Made by a program: the position numbers and the translations under genes. From Pseudobacter ginsenosidimutans (GTDB lineage: Bacteria > Bacteroidota > Bacteroidia > Chitinophagales > Chitinophagaceae), in assembly GCF_007970185.1 (NCBI RefSeq), contig NZ_CP042431.1, positions 4,836,001 to 4,900,000 of the forward strand: a stretch of 64,000 nt of DNA. Direction: 5' to 3'. Below the pieces are notes generated by a model. It worked only from the letters and a program-made list of their open reading frames with translations, was not told the origin of the DNA and did no database searches. Shown here piece by piece: positions 55,320-64,000 of the stretch (position 1 is the first letter of the stretch; the number at the start of each line of letters is the position of its first letter).

Positions 55320-56630
55320 TTAAGGTTTGCATTGAGCTTCTTTGATCCCGGGTAACAGTTCATCCCGCTGGAATTCGCCACGGGCTTTGGCGAGTTTTTT
55401 GGGATCGTCTTTATACTTTGATTCGATTTCATTCCAGAGATCTTCCAGTCGTTTGTATACAGCGATCTTGTTCTCCCAGCAAAACACCTGTCTGCTGGCT
55501 CTTTCCATTTGTTTAGCGCTGAGCCTGCTGTTGGAAATATCGTTTTCCAGTACACAAAGTTTGTGTTCCAGTTCCCTTCGTTCAATTGCAATAAGTGTAA
55601 CAGGATTGTACATGGCAGATAGCTTGTACATATCACTTTCACTGGTGGCCCTTATTTTCTCATGCTGCAGTTTGCCCAGTATTTCTTTTTCCTTTTTTGT
55701 GGCGGCCAGCTTGAATGCTGTGGCCTCCGCTTTTTTGGAAGCACAGGGGTAGATGGACGAATTCCCGCGGCTCAGTTTCTCTTCCAGTTTTCTTTCCCTT
55801 TCTTCGGCATCATTCATAGCTAACGGGATCTCTTCCGATTCCATAACAGAGAAAGGGGCAGTAGAAAAACAATGTGCCGGTGTTCCTAAATTTTCGATCT
55901 CCCTTACGGCCATATTGAACTGCGTTCCGCGCGTGTGCGCCAGTACCAGGTAATGTCCTGCTGTTGTGCGGATATGTCCGAGACCATAAGCGCCGAGATG
56001 ATCCTTTATGATCAGTTCTTTCGGATAATTATCGCCTGCCAGGAACAGACTGGATTTGCCGTCGCCGGTAGTGTATTCCCTCGCTTTTACCTGGCCGTTC
56101 AGGCATTCACGATAACTGCCTTCTTTGAGCAACAGGATCTTTTGATCGGCCACATCATCCATTTGTTCATGATGAGTATTGCCGGTGATCACATAATGTT
56201 TGATCTGTTTAGGTTGATCGTTTCCTGTTTTTTCTTCCCTGTTGAAGTAGCGGAATTCAATTCCTTTTTTGGTAGTCAGCAGGAATTGAAATCCCGGTTT
56301 GTGAATATCGAATTCACATTTGCAGTCAGCATCGTAGAGAGGAACGGAACCGCTGATGCCGGATTCGCTGTTGAGCAGGAAACAGCAGTTGATCACTTGT
56401 TCCTGGATCTCTCCGAGTATGAAGAAACGTTTATCGAAACAAATGGTCTGTTTGGGCTGTATCTCTTTTTTCTTTTCCGGATTTTGCAATACGGGTGCTA
56501 TCAGTTGTGGGCGGGCGCCGCTGCCGGTCCACCAGCCGCCACGCAAGGTTGTATCTTTTTTTGCCGGTGGTTGTGCGTTGATAGCAAGGGATTGCAGTGC
56601 AAGCATACCAAAGAGTAGGAATGATTTCAT
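55320..56630 (-). CDS. Exported protein of unknown function (436 residues)
   Basis: A 436-residue exported protein with a signal peptide (about 1-19, MKSFLLFGMLALQSLAINAQ). No domain is recognised. The N-terminal half is beta-rich with cysteines in INCCFLL and ADCKCEFD; the C-terminal part (about 285-436) is highly charged and helical (EERERKLEEKLSRGN, KEKEILGKLQHEKI), possibly a coiled coil. It is the last gene of the minus-strand group OmpA-unknown, 12 bases after the OmpA gene's stop, so they are probably co-transcribed. Confidence 0.7.
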   Translation of the reverse strand: MKSFLLFGMLALQSLAINAQPPAKKDTTLRGGWWTGSGARPQLIAPVLQNPEKKKEIQPKQTICFDKRFFILGEIQEQVINCCFLLNSESGISGSVPLYDADCKCEFDIHKPGFQFLLTTKKGIEFRYFNREEKTGNDQPKQIKHYVITGNTHHEQMDDVADQKILLLKEGSYRECLNGQVKAREYTTGDGKSSLFLAGDNYPKELIIKDHLGAYGLGHIRTTAGHYLVLAHTRGTQFNMAVREIENLGTPAHCFSTAPFSVMESEEIPLAMNDAEERERKLEEKLSRGNSSIYPCASKKAEATAFKLAATKKEKEILGKLQHEKIRATSESDMYKLSAMYNPVTLIAIERRELEHKLCVLENDISNSRLSAKQMERASRQVFCWENKIAVYKRLEDLWNEIESKYKDDPKKLAKARGEFQRDELLPGIKEAQCKP

Positions 56631-56642
56631 GGCTTGTAATGA

Positions 56643-57938
56643 TTATTGTTTTACAAATTCCACTCGCCGGTTCTGTGCTTTTCCTTCTGTTGATCGGTTG
56701 TCTGCAATGGGCTGGCTGGAACCTTTGCCGGCGGTGGTCAACCGGTTGTTGTTGATACCAAAACTGTCGTTCAGGTATTTTTTCACGGATGCAGCGCGAT
56801 GTTCGGAAAGTGTTTGATTGGCATTGGGATTTCCGGAATTGTCTGTGTGGCCAATGATCTGAAGTTTCAGGTCCTCATGCTCTTTCATGATCTGTGCAAT
56901 CTCTTTGAGTATGCCATGGGATTCAGAACGGATGCTTGCGGAACCGGTATTGAAGTAAATGCCTGAAGTGGAGAACCTGCCTTCGGTAAGGAGCTTATGC
57001 CGGGTGTCGGGATCGCCAATGGCAACGCGGATATTGGAGATAAAAAAGTATTCGCCGGCTTTGCTTTGTCTGGTGCAGAAAACGAGTTTGTTGTAATGGC
57101 TACCGGGAACGAATGCCTGGGGAAGGTCCCACAATTTGGTTTCCCCCACGTAGATGCGCAGCCGTTGTTTTTGCCGCCACATGGCGATATGCACTTTATG
57201 TTTGTTCCGGTTGAAAGCTGCTACGGCATTGGTTTTATTGGTCATGGTGAGTTTACCTTTTTCGTAAATGGAAATGGCGGTTTTGCCGAGGGCTTGTGAG
57301 CCTGCATCCTGCGGGTGCAGTTCCAGCCGGATGCCGGAGAGGGTAGGGCGTCCGAAATGCATCCAGTTGGTGAAATCATTCTTGCTGCGGGATTCGGCTA
57401 TACAAATGAACAATGCATCGTTGTAGTAGTTGTAGGAAGGGCTAACATTCAGATCGAATTCGATAGTGGCGTTCTCGGGGATATCGTTGATGAAGTCCGG
57501 TGTGAAAGCGCCTTTGCCGGTGAATGCAAGCCAGTGTCCATCGTCTCCGTTAACGGTCATGATCTCGCCTGTGGCATTGGTATTCCATTTCGCAGGAAAA
57601 TCACCAACGGCATCCTGCATGAAATCTTCCACGGCAATCACTTTGTTGCCGGGTACGAAATCATATTTGGAGGAAGCGGCAAAGCCGCTGGTCTGGCCGG
57701 AGCCTTGTGCTGGCTCGTTTTCCAGTTTTTCATTTTTATCACTACTGCTCTTTTTCCTTTTTCCATTGAACACATTCTCCACTTCATCCAGGCCTTTGTC
57801 TATTGCCCTGTCTGTTTTTCTGTCCGCCCGCTGTTTTGCTTTCCTTTCAACTTTCTTACCGAGTTTATCTATCACAGACTGCGCCTGGATGGTGCATTGC
57901 GCTGTGATGAGGAAAATGAAGAACATGACTGTTTTCAT
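56643..57938 (-). CDS. OmpA-domain outer-membrane protein
   Basis: A 431-residue exported protein. Signal peptide (about 1-19, VMFFIFLITAQCTIQAQS), a positively charged helical region (RKAKQRADRKTDRAIDKGLD), a Ser/Lys-rich linker, a middle beta-sandwich-like domain (about 110-305; DFMQDAVGDFPAKW, WMHFGRPTLSGIRLELHP) and a C-terminal OmpA domain (from about 315) with the peptidoglycan-binding pattern IIGHTDNSGNPNANQTLSEHRA and RRVEFVKQ. The OmpA domain should anchor it to the cell wall. It lies upstream of the unknown gene at 55320 and downstream of the gene at 57985 on the same strand. Confidence 0.9.
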   Translation of the reverse strand: MKTVMFFIFLITAQCTIQAQSVIDKLGKKVERKAKQRADRKTDRAIDKGLDEVENVFNGKRKKSSSDKNEKLENEPAQGSGQTSGFAASSKYDFVPGNKVIAVEDFMQDAVGDFPAKWNTNATGEIMTVNGDDGHWLAFTGKGAFTPDFINDIPENATIEFDLNVSPSYNYYNDALFICIAESRSKNDFTNWMHFGRPTLSGIRLELHPQDAGSQALGKTAISIYEKGKLTMTNKTNAVAAFNRNKHKVHIAMWRQKQRLRIYVGETKLWDLPQAFVPGSHYNKLVFCTRQSKAGEYFFISNIRVAIGDPDTRHKLLTEGRFSTSGIYFNTGSASIRSESHGILKEIAQIMKEHEDLKLQIIGHTDNSGNPNANQTLSEHRAASVKKYLNDSFGINNNRLTTAGKGSSQPIADNRSTEGKAQNRRVEFVKQ

Positions 57939-57984
57939 TTGTATACTTTTTTAATGTGATGAAAATGGTTTGCCGGGTGGCGGA

Positions 57985-58833
57985 TCATTTACCGGGTTTG
58001 TTGAAAACCAGGTCGCCATTGTTTTCCAGAACAACGGACCGGAGCGGGGAGGGCAATGTCATTGGCAGCCTGCTGAGATTGTTGTTGAGCGATTCTGTGA
58101 ATGTAGCTTTGATATCGGGCCTGTTCAGCACATCGGTGAAAATGCCGGAAGCGGTCTGGAACACCTGGTTGTTTAAAAATTCCAGTATTTCACCAACCAC
58201 ATTAAAGCCAACGCTCTGTAACCGGCCGCTGACCTGCGCCCTGGCATTGCTGTACGTGAGTTTTCCATTTTCTACAGTGGGGTAGAGCAGGATGTTCACC
58301 TGCACATTGTCCAGGTCGAACCACCACATGCCACCGCCGCAGATGATATTATCGATACAGTTGCCAAGCACTTCATGACCTGCCGCTTCAAAACGGAAAG
58401 AGATCTTTATCGCGCCATTCTCCAAAGCGGTTTGAGGAACCATGTTCCGCATATCGGTGAAGTAAATGGTGGCGGGATTCTGCCGGGTGGCAGGCAGGTC
58501 GAAGGTTTGTGATACTTCGTTATCCCTTCCACCGATCTTTAGAGTGCAATCGAAAGGTTTGTGGAATTTGTAGGTGTTGTTGCTGTTGTATTGAAATGCC
58601 GTGGGCGTGTAATTGTTGATCTTCAGTTTGAGTGTAGCCATCAGCAGTGAGAAGGCAGGGAACCATTGTTTGCGTTCTATGCGTGTGCCGGCATAGAGTT
58701 GCAGGTTGTCTGGTCTTATTTTGATGACAGGCCTCAGCGTATCGGTTTTTTTCATTTGTGCATCGGCGTTGCCGGTGCAGAAAAAAAGCAGGGTGATAAA
58801 TACGAATCGGGACAAAACAATTGAAGCATTCAT
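57985..58833 (-). CDS. Exported protein of unknown function (282 residues; possible lipid-binding-like fold)
   Basis: A 282-residue exported protein with a signal peptide (about 1-26, RFVFITLLFFCTGNADAQ). I chose the ATG at 58833 because the signal begins there. The mature part is beta-rich, with alternating strands in LKLKINNYTPTAFQYNSNNT and KISFRFEAAGHEVLGNCI, a Gly/Trp element CGGGMWWFD, and a C-terminal helix-strand region (RAQVSGRLQSVGFNVVG, then a helix before FTESLNNNLSRLP). This pattern recalls TULIP-type lipid-binding proteins, but that is only a guess. No catalytic motif. It follows the response-regulator gene by 82 bases. Confidence 0.65.
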   Translation of the reverse strand: MNASIVLSRFVFITLLFFCTGNADAQMKKTDTLRPVIKIRPDNLQLYAGTRIERKQWFPAFSLLMATLKLKINNYTPTAFQYNSNNTYKFHKPFDCTLKIGGRDNEVSQTFDLPATRQNPATIYFTDMRNMVPQTALENGAIKISFRFEAAGHEVLGNCIDNIICGGGMWWFDLDNVQVNILLYPTVENGKLTYSNARAQVSGRLQSVGFNVVGEILEFLNNQVFQTASGIFTDVLNRPDIKATFTESLNNNLSRLPMTLPSPLRSVVLENNGDLVFNKPGK

Positions 58834-58915
58834 AATAAAGGTTTGTTCCACAAAGTTTCTACAAGCAAACAGTTTTTGCAATTACACATTTGGGTAGTGT
58901 GGAAGGGAACCTGTG

Positions 58916-59548
58916 CTACACGATCTTGTGCTTAAGTGCTTTGGCAACGGCTTCTGTGCCGCAGTTCACATGGAGCTTACGATAGATGTTCTGGAGGTGT
59001 TTTTTAACAGCATCGATGGTAATGCCGGCAGCCGATGCGATCATCTTGTAGGAGTTGCCTTTTACCAGCCATTCCAGTATTTCTTTTTCTCTTGCAGTAA
59101 GATTGAATGGGTCACTAACGGGTACCTGAGAACGGAAATGTTGAAATACTTTCTGCGCAACGAATGGGCTCATTGGTGCATCGCCTTCCATTACTTCGTG
59201 CAGTGCCTGTATGAGTTTGAGGGGTGGTGTGTTCTTGAGAAGATAACCGTCGGCGCCTGCGCAGATAGCATTGAAGATGCGGGTATCGTCGTCGAAAACG
59301 GTATGGATGATCACTCTGGTTTCAGGAATAATGGACTTGATGATGCGTGTGCCTTCGATGCCACTGGCGCCGGGCATATCGATGTCCATGATCACGAGGT
59401 CTGGCAGGAGAGCGGCCACCTGCTCCGCAGCATCATTGCAATGATCGAAAGAACCAGTCACCGTAAATCCGCTGTCTGTACTCAGTAGCAGTTCCAGCGA
59501 CTGGCGCAGTCGAAGGTTGTCTTCATATATGATCAATCTCGCCGGCAT
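58916..59548 (-). CDS. LuxR-family (NarL-type) response regulator
   Basis: A 210-residue transcription regulator. Receiver domain (about 1-120): acidic pocket YED near the N-terminus, phosphorylated Asp55 in LVIMDIDMPG, conserved Thr in HTVFDD and Lys in GYLLKN. LuxR HTH at about 145-205 (LTAREKEILEWLVKGNSYKM, then DAVKKHLQNIYRKL). The kinase gene ends 44 bases upstream on the same strand, so the two form a two-component operon, with the kinase as the partner. Likely targets are its own cluster, which is only inferred. Confidence 0.93.
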   Translation of the reverse strand: MPARLIIYEDNLRLRQSLELLLSTDSGFTVTGSFDHCNDAAEQVAALLPDLVIMDIDMPGASGIEGTRIIKSIIPETRVIIHTVFDDDTRIFNAICAGADGYLLKNTPPLKLIQALHEVMEGDAPMSPFVAQKVFQHFRSQVPVSDPFNLTAREKEILEWLVKGNSYKMIASAAGITIDAVKKHLQNIYRKLHVNCGTEAVAKALKHKIV

Positions 59549-59592
59549 AGTAATAAAATTAGGCTTCTTCCTGTTGCTAAATTACTACACAA

Positions 59593-61827
59593 TCAGGTAC
59601 CTGTTAGGTGCATTTCCAGGTTGATGCTGGTGCCTTTTCCCGGTATGCTCCGGATAGTAAGCGTGTCGTTCCAGAATCCGGCACGCTGTTGCATATTGGC
59701 GAGGCCATTACCGTGGACTGTTTTTGTATTATCGAATCCTACGCCGTTATCGCTTACCTGCATGCTCAGTTTTCCTCCGTCCGTACTGATACTGACCATG
59801 GCTTCTGTTGCCTGCGAATATTTAGTAAGGTTATTGATGGCTTCCTTGAAGATGAGATAGAAATCGCGGCGCCGTTCCATGCTCATGCTGATATGGTTAA
59901 CATCATCGGGAAAATTGAATGTGTAATTGATGTTCTTTCCGTCCAGCATGTCTGCTGCGTAACGTTTCATGCGGATGAAGAGCTGTTGCAGGTCATCATA
60001 GCGGGGATTGATGTTCCAGACAATATCGTTCAGGTTTTCGCTTACGCGCTGAATATCTTCCCCTGCCTTGTTAAGGTATTCGGAAGCCAGGTCAGGCTTC
60101 AGTGCATTCTTCTTTGCGAGCTCGTTGAGGATATGGATATTGCTGAGCGAGGAGCCGATATCATCATGCAGATTTTTGGCGATATCGTTCCGAACGGCAA
60201 GCAGTACCCGCTGTTCCTTTATTTTCCTGGTGAGTTTGTAGCGGTTGAAAAGGAACCAGGTGATCACCAGCAGCAGGAGAACGCCGGCGATGATGGCATT
60301 GGTCATCAGGTTGGATTTTCGCAGGGCGGCATCCTGGAGGTCTTTTTGCTGTTTGGCCAAAAGCAGTGCCTGTTGCTGGTTCTGTACGGTGAGATTCTTC
60401 TTTTCAAGGTCTTCTTCCTGTTTGGCGATCTTTATTTCCTGCAGTTCCTGTGATTGTGAAAGAAGATTGATCTCGTTCTGTCTTTGCTGTGCCAGCAATG
60501 CATTTCCTGCTGCGAGCGCTTTCTGTTTTTCTGTTTCCAGTTCCTGGATGCGGCGGGCGGTGGCGAGTTGCTTTATCTCATTATCCTTTTTTTCTGTTTC
60601 GTATTTCGCCTGTGCGTCGGAGATCTTTACCAGTGTTTCCTGGTTGATGATGCTATCACGATAGAGGATGTATTTTTTATAGTTTTCGTATGCGTTGTAG
60701 AAATCTTTATAGTCTTTGTAAAGAATGGTCCTGTTCAGGTATACATCCCTGATATTGGCTTTGTTGTTGAGGCGTGTGGAGAGTTCGAAAGCCTCTTTGT
60801 AGAACTGCAGCGCCTGTGCAGTGTCGCCGGTGGCTTTGGAGAGGATGGCGGCAGCAATTTGCCTGCGGGCCAGCATTTCATTGTTGCCGGTCTTCTGTAG
60901 CAGTTCGATGGCTTTCTTTTCGTATACGAGTGCGTCTGGGTTTTTCTTTTGCCTGTTCATCAACAGCGCCATATTGATATAGCATTCCGCCATACGGGAC
61001 TCCAGTCCGCTCTGTTCTGCGTACTGTAGGCCAACACGCTGGTAATGCAGGGCATTGTCGAGCGAGTCCAGGCGCAGGTAGATCAGTGACAGGTTATTGG
61101 CGCTGGTGGCCGCTCCTGCCACATCGTTGAGTTGTCTGCGCAGGTCAACGGCCCGCTTCCCATACGGGAGGGCAGTGAGGCGATCACCTGCATCGTTGTA
61201 GGCTACGGCCAGGTTATTGCAAATTTGTGCGATGGCTGTTTCTTCCTGCCATTGCTCCTGGATGGAGAGCGCTTTCAGCAGCCAGTGGATCTGGTTGTCC
61301 AACCGGCCGAGCTTGCCATGCAGAACACCAATATCGTTGTACACCATTCCTGTGTAGGTGGAATTCTCTGTGCCGAATTTTGTATCCAGCGATTGGTTGA
61401 ACAACTGTAAAGCCATGGCATGCTGATCCATACTCATGAAGTAAACGCCAAGCTGATAGCAGGAAAGCGCAGTGATGAAATTGTCTTTGGTATGCAGCCC
61501 GATCTTTAACGCGGCGGAATCATATTTTCCCAATAAATGGAATTCAGAACGTCGGTAATGGATATCTGCCAGCTTCAGTAAAGACAATGCTTCCTGGTAT
61601 TGTTTTCCATTTTCCCTGCTTAGTTGAAGGGCTGATCCTGTTCTTTGAATAGCTTGCTGGTAGCGTGCTGCATACTTTAGGCTGTCTGCTTCTGCGAGGA
61701 GAAGACGGATCCTGGACTCCAGTCCGGAGGCCGGTTCTGTTGTTTGTGCTCCGCTGAACAGGCTGATGCAGAGCAGTAGGCAGCAAAGCAGTGTTGGTTT
61801 CAGTGTATAAGGTTTTGTGGTGGCCAC
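59593..61827 (-). CDS. TPR-containing sensor histidine kinase (HisKA_3 type)
   Basis: A 744-residue membrane-bound sensor kinase. Signal peptide (about 1-27, LLCCLLLCISLFSGAQ), periplasmic TPR repeats (about 35-400), a coiled coil, one membrane segment (about 505-527, AIIAGVLLLLVITWFLFN), then a HisKA_3 dimerisation domain with the phosphorylated His in NLHDDIGSSLSN and an HATPase (KEAINNLTKYSQA, DNGVGFD, GNGLANMQQR). The start is a GTG at 61827, since no other start precedes the signal; a minus-strand TACATTTG box lies just 17 bases upstream. The LuxR regulator follows. Confidence 0.92.
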   Translation of the reverse strand: MATTKPYTLKPTLLCCLLLCISLFSGAQTTEPASGLESRIRLLLAEADSLKYAARYQQAIQRTGSALQLSRENGKQYQEALSLLKLADIHYRRSEFHLLGKYDSAALKIGLHTKDNFITALSCYQLGVYFMSMDQHAMALQLFNQSLDTKFGTENSTYTGMVYNDIGVLHGKLGRLDNQIHWLLKALSIQEQWQEETAIAQICNNLAVAYNDAGDRLTALPYGKRAVDLRRQLNDVAGAATSANNLSLIYLRLDSLDNALHYQRVGLQYAEQSGLESRMAECYINMALLMNRQKKNPDALVYEKKAIELLQKTGNNEMLARRQIAAAILSKATGDTAQALQFYKEAFELSTRLNNKANIRDVYLNRTILYKDYKDFYNAYENYKKYILYRDSIINQETLVKISDAQAKYETEKKDNEIKQLATARRIQELETEKQKALAAGNALLAQQRQNEINLLSQSQELQEIKIAKQEEDLEKKNLTVQNQQQALLLAKQQKDLQDAALRKSNLMTNAIIAGVLLLLVITWFLFNRYKLTRKIKEQRVLLAVRNDIAKNLHDDIGSSLSNIHILNELAKKNALKPDLASEYLNKAGEDIQRVSENLNDIVWNINPRYDDLQQLFIRMKRYAADMLDGKNINYTFNFPDDVNHISMSMERRRDFYLIFKEAINNLTKYSQATEAMVSISTDGGKLSMQVSDNGVGFDNTKTVHGNGLANMQQRAGFWNDTLTIRSIPGKGTSINLEMHLTGT

Positions 61828-61843
61828 CTGTATAGTGACTGTT

Positions 61844-61851
61844 CAAATGTA
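61844..61851 (-). promoter_or_regulatory. -7 box of the kinase-regulator operon
   Basis: Minus-strand TACATTTG, a TAnnTTTG match ending 17 bases before the GTG start, so the mRNA leader would be very short. No -33 TTG at normal spacing. Confidence 0.45.
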
Positions 61852-61974
61852 ATCAAACTAATCATTTCCTGCCAGTACCTGTTTGTGTACTTTTCTGTTG
61901 CTGCAATCAAATTTTCGTTATTAAACACTTATGTAATACCTTCCCTTTTTATAAACGGCCGTTCCCGATAGTTG

Positions 61975-63744
61975 ATGAAAAGAATTTTCGTTTTACTCGC
62001 TGGCTTATGCTGCATTTCCTGTCTGTACCCCCAGGCCCCTGCCACAGAGGCCATACTGGAGGCATTTGAGAACAGGAGCCGGCAGCACTTGTTGCACGAA
62101 AATGAGGCTTATGCCCTCACCAGTTTTTCCCCTGCATATCTTTTCGATACATTGTTGCCGGCAGCAGAAGCGCGGTATAAAAAACATCCTGATACGTGGC
62201 TGCAGGTGCATCTTCTGCGTTTGCGGGCCAATGCCGCTTCCAATCACCGGAACCTCAACAATAATATCGGCATCAGGCCGGAGTCGGTCACCCTCACGGA
62301 AGAAGCCATCCGTCTCTGTCATTTGGAAGGGAATGATCTGTTGCTGGCTGAGACTTATTTCGATATGGCTGAATTGTTCAATCTCTATGCGCGGCATGAA
62401 GAATATATCACCATGCTTACGAAAGCTTTCGAGATTGCGGACAGGGAGGGACATGATTATTTTCCCGGCATCCTGTTGTATCATAAGCTGGCCGGCATGT
62501 GCAAGGCTGCATTCCATATCAACAGCTACAGGGAAAGTATCCATTATGGTAACCGGGCCCTTGCGATGCTGGGCGCATTGAAAAGGCCTCCCGATCTTCA
62601 CACTGAAATTTTCGTGTATGACCTGGTAGGCTTCAGTTATAAAATGTTGCACCAGGCTGATAGTTCCATTTTCTATTATCGACGTATTAATGAGCTGTTG
62701 AAAGGCAGGGACACCAGTACAGTTTTCTACAAGTTATGGAGCGCAATCGCTAATGGAAATATCGGCGAGAACCTGTCGGCGCAGGGAAATGCAATTGCTG
62801 CGGATCCCCTGCTGGAGCAATGGGAGCGTGCGGGGATTGGCTTCGGTGATTCCGCCAACATTTCGCTGGCGAGAAAGGCGCAGGCTGCCAATTATTTCAG
62901 GAAAGGTGAATACGACAAGGCCCTGCAATGCTGGCTCTTTGTTTTCGAATGGAGCAAAAAGGAGAAACATTTCACCAATGCTGCGGCTGCCGCAGAAGGG
63001 ATTGCTTCTGTCTATCGGCGGAAGGGCCATGTGGATGATGCATTTTTCTATTTCCGGCAATCACAGGTTTATAATGATAGTCTAACTGCTTTCAACAACC
63101 GCTCCGGCCTGCAGGCTGTTCAGGCAAAGGTGAAGCTGGAGAACCTGCAGCAATCACTGGCGAACTCGAAGGCCCTGCTGAAAGTGGAAAAGAGGAGTAA
63201 GCAGTTCCTGCTGGCGGGTATCGTGCTGTTGGCCGTAATTGCCACGTTACTGTATAACCGCCAGAGGCTGAAGGCGCAGAACCGTTTACAAAGATTGGCC
63301 CAGCAGAAGCGGGAAGCAGAACTGGATGCCAGGAAAACGAAGGAGGAGATCGAGAATTTCGTACGCCATATCAAAGAGAAGAATGATCTTATCGATTCAC
63401 TTCGTGATAAATTATCGTCGGATACAGCCCTGAAAGCAAGGCAGGATATCCTGGAAGGATTATCTGAATATACCCTGATCACAGATCATGAGTGGGAACA
63501 ATTTAAAACGGGTTTCGCCAAAACATATCCATCTTTCTTTCCCGCCATGGCTGCCCGATTGAACCAGGTAACGCCGGCGGAAGAGCGGTTGGCTACGCTG
63601 ATTTTTCTCGGTTTCAACAATCTTCAGATCGCAAACACGCTTGGTATCGGCCGTGAAAGTGTTACAAGGGCCAGGTACCGCTTGAAGCAAAGGCTTAGTC
63701 TCTCCAAAACCGAGGAACTGGAAGAGTTGATCGCAAAATGGTGA
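61975..63744 (+). CDS. TPR-containing membrane protein with C-terminal LuxR-like HTH
   Basis: A 589-residue protein with an N-terminal signal or membrane segment (MKRIFVLLAGLCCISCLYPQ), TPR-like repeats in the periplasm (about 50-380), a membrane segment at about 403-422 (FLLAGIVLLAVIATLLYNR), a coiled coil (about 430-490), and a C-terminal HTH (FLGFNNLQIANTLGIGRESV). It can therefore sense with TPRs outside and bind DNA inside. It is divergent from the TPR kinase, sharing the same type of sensor part. The start at 61975 (ATG) is preferred over a TTG three bases earlier. Confidence 0.85.
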   Translation: MKRIFVLLAGLCCISCLYPQAPATEAILEAFENRSRQHLLHENEAYALTSFSPAYLFDTLLPAAEARYKKHPDTWLQVHLLRLRANAASNHRNLNNNIGIRPESVTLTEEAIRLCHLEGNDLLLAETYFDMAELFNLYARHEEYITMLTKAFEIADREGHDYFPGILLYHKLAGMCKAAFHINSYRESIHYGNRALAMLGALKRPPDLHTEIFVYDLVGFSYKMLHQADSSIFYYRRINELLKGRDTSTVFYKLWSAIANGNIGENLSAQGNAIAADPLLEQWERAGIGFGDSANISLARKAQAANYFRKGEYDKALQCWLFVFEWSKKEKHFTNAAAAAEGIASVYRRKGHVDDAFFYFRQSQVYNDSLTAFNNRSGLQAVQAKVKLENLQQSLANSKALLKVEKRSKQFLLAGIVLLAVIATLLYNRQRLKAQNRLQRLAQQKREAELDARKTKEEIENFVRHIKEKNDLIDSLRDKLSSDTALKARQDILEGLSEYTLITDHEWEQFKTGFAKTYPSFFPAMAARLNQVTPAEERLATLIFLGFNNLQIANTLGIGRESVTRARYRLKQRLSLSKTEELEELIAKW

Positions 63745-63871
63745 TCAGTAGCTTTTTACACTTTCCTGTTTTTTACTTTTTCACTTCTTGTCCGGGCATT
63801 TTTGTATTTGTCCGGTTTTTTGTCTGCCCGTCCGGACCTGTCCCGCCGATGCTCAGATGTAATTTTACAAT

Positions 63872-63964
63872 ATGAAAAAACAAGTCACGGATCCAAGGTT
63901 CGTGTATGCCCTGATCATCCTGGTGGCTGCTATCAGTTTTGTGCTGGTATGGATCTATTATTAA
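63872..63964 (+). CDS. Small single-pass membrane peptide (30 residues)
   Basis: A 30-residue open frame starting at ATG 63872 (MKKQVTDPRF) with a hydrophobic segment of about 18 residues (VYALIILVAAISFVLVWIYY). The charge pattern and length are typical of tiny membrane proteins. It lies 127 bases after the TPR/HTH gene on the same strand. No function can be given. Its reality rests on the clear ATG, the hydrophobic segment and the stop; it could also be chance. Confidence 0.45.
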   Translation: MKKQVTDPRFVYALIILVAAISFVLVWIYY

Positions 63965-64000
63965 AACCATTGTTCTGAAACCTGAGAGACCCTAAAAATT

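Noticed and set aside
55226-55642. 138-residue minus-strand frame overlapping the gene at 55320
   Set aside because: Different frame of the same strand as the exported protein, without signal or domain.
63780-63850. Repeated GTCCGG elements near the right end
   Set aside because: Three short copies with no regular spacing; too short for a repeat array or attachment site.
1-64000. CRISPR arrays, insertion sequences, prophage genes, rRNA
   Set aside because: I looked for regular repeats, transposase, integrase, phage structural and rRNA sequences and found none.

Overview
The window looks like chromosomal DNA from a Bacteroidota bacterium, most likely of the Chitinophagaceae. It carries two SusC/SusD pairs, each preceded by an ECF sigma factor and a FecR anti-sigma factor with a C-terminal DUF4974-like domain. 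It also has two type IX secretion substrates with C-terminal sorting domains, TlpA-like redoxins, TPR sensor proteins, and promoter-like TAnnTTTG (-7) boxes. Most starts lack a clear Shine-Dalgarno sequence. No prophage, insertion sequence, CRISPR array or rRNA was seen.

Layout. 1-4 kb: an AraC regulator (cut by the window edge) downstream of an aldo/keto reductase, an AHSA1/SRPBCC protein, tRNA-Lys(CTT), a GNAT acetyltransferase and a small P-loop ATPase. 4.2-12.9 kb: locus 1, sigma - FecR - TlpA-like redoxin - SusC - SusD. 12.9-14 kb: on the other strand, a MauE/DoxX-like membrane protein and a small exported two-cysteine protein with EF-hand/dockerin-like calcium loops. 14.3-21.2 kb: a FtsX/MacB-type permease, an ABC-F ATPase with a structured leader, a ModF-like double ATPase and two small exported proteins. 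21.5-26.9 kb: parE - DUF1835 protein - parC. 27-32 kb: TonB siderophore receptor plus PepSY membrane protein, and a lipoprotein sugar dehydrogenase. 32.1-33.3 kb: tRNA-Val(TAC), followed by an islet of about 1.1 kb with a ParE/RelE toxin-antitoxin pair, bounded by a near-perfect 25-bp direct repeat. 33.4-42.8 kb: two large multidomain glycosyltransferases, a large T9SS adhesin and a short YqgE/AlgH protein. 42.9-50.9 kb: locus 2, sigma - FecR - SusC - SusD - DUF4369/TlpA. 51-55.2 kb: a WG-repeat protein and a parallel beta-helix T9SS protein. 55.3-63.7 kb: a minus-strand group (TPR histidine kinase - LuxR response regulator - unknown exported protein - OmpA-domain protein - unknown exported protein), divergent from a TPR/HTH regulator, and a 30-residue membrane peptide at the right end.

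How they may work together. Each ECF/FecR pair should pass a signal from its SusC transporter, and the redoxins in both loci hint at thiol or protein/peptide-related substrates. No glycoside hydrolase lies next to either SusCD pair, so a polysaccharide role is not supported. The siderophore receptor and PepSY protein form an iron-uptake unit. The glycosyltransferases may decorate surface material, possibly T9SS cargo, but this rests only on position. The most interesting points are the tRNA-Val islet, the MauE plus calcium-loop protein pair, competing hairpins in the SusC-2 leader, a start-sequestering repeat before the ABC-F gene, and a repeated C-terminal motif in the larger glycosyltransferase.
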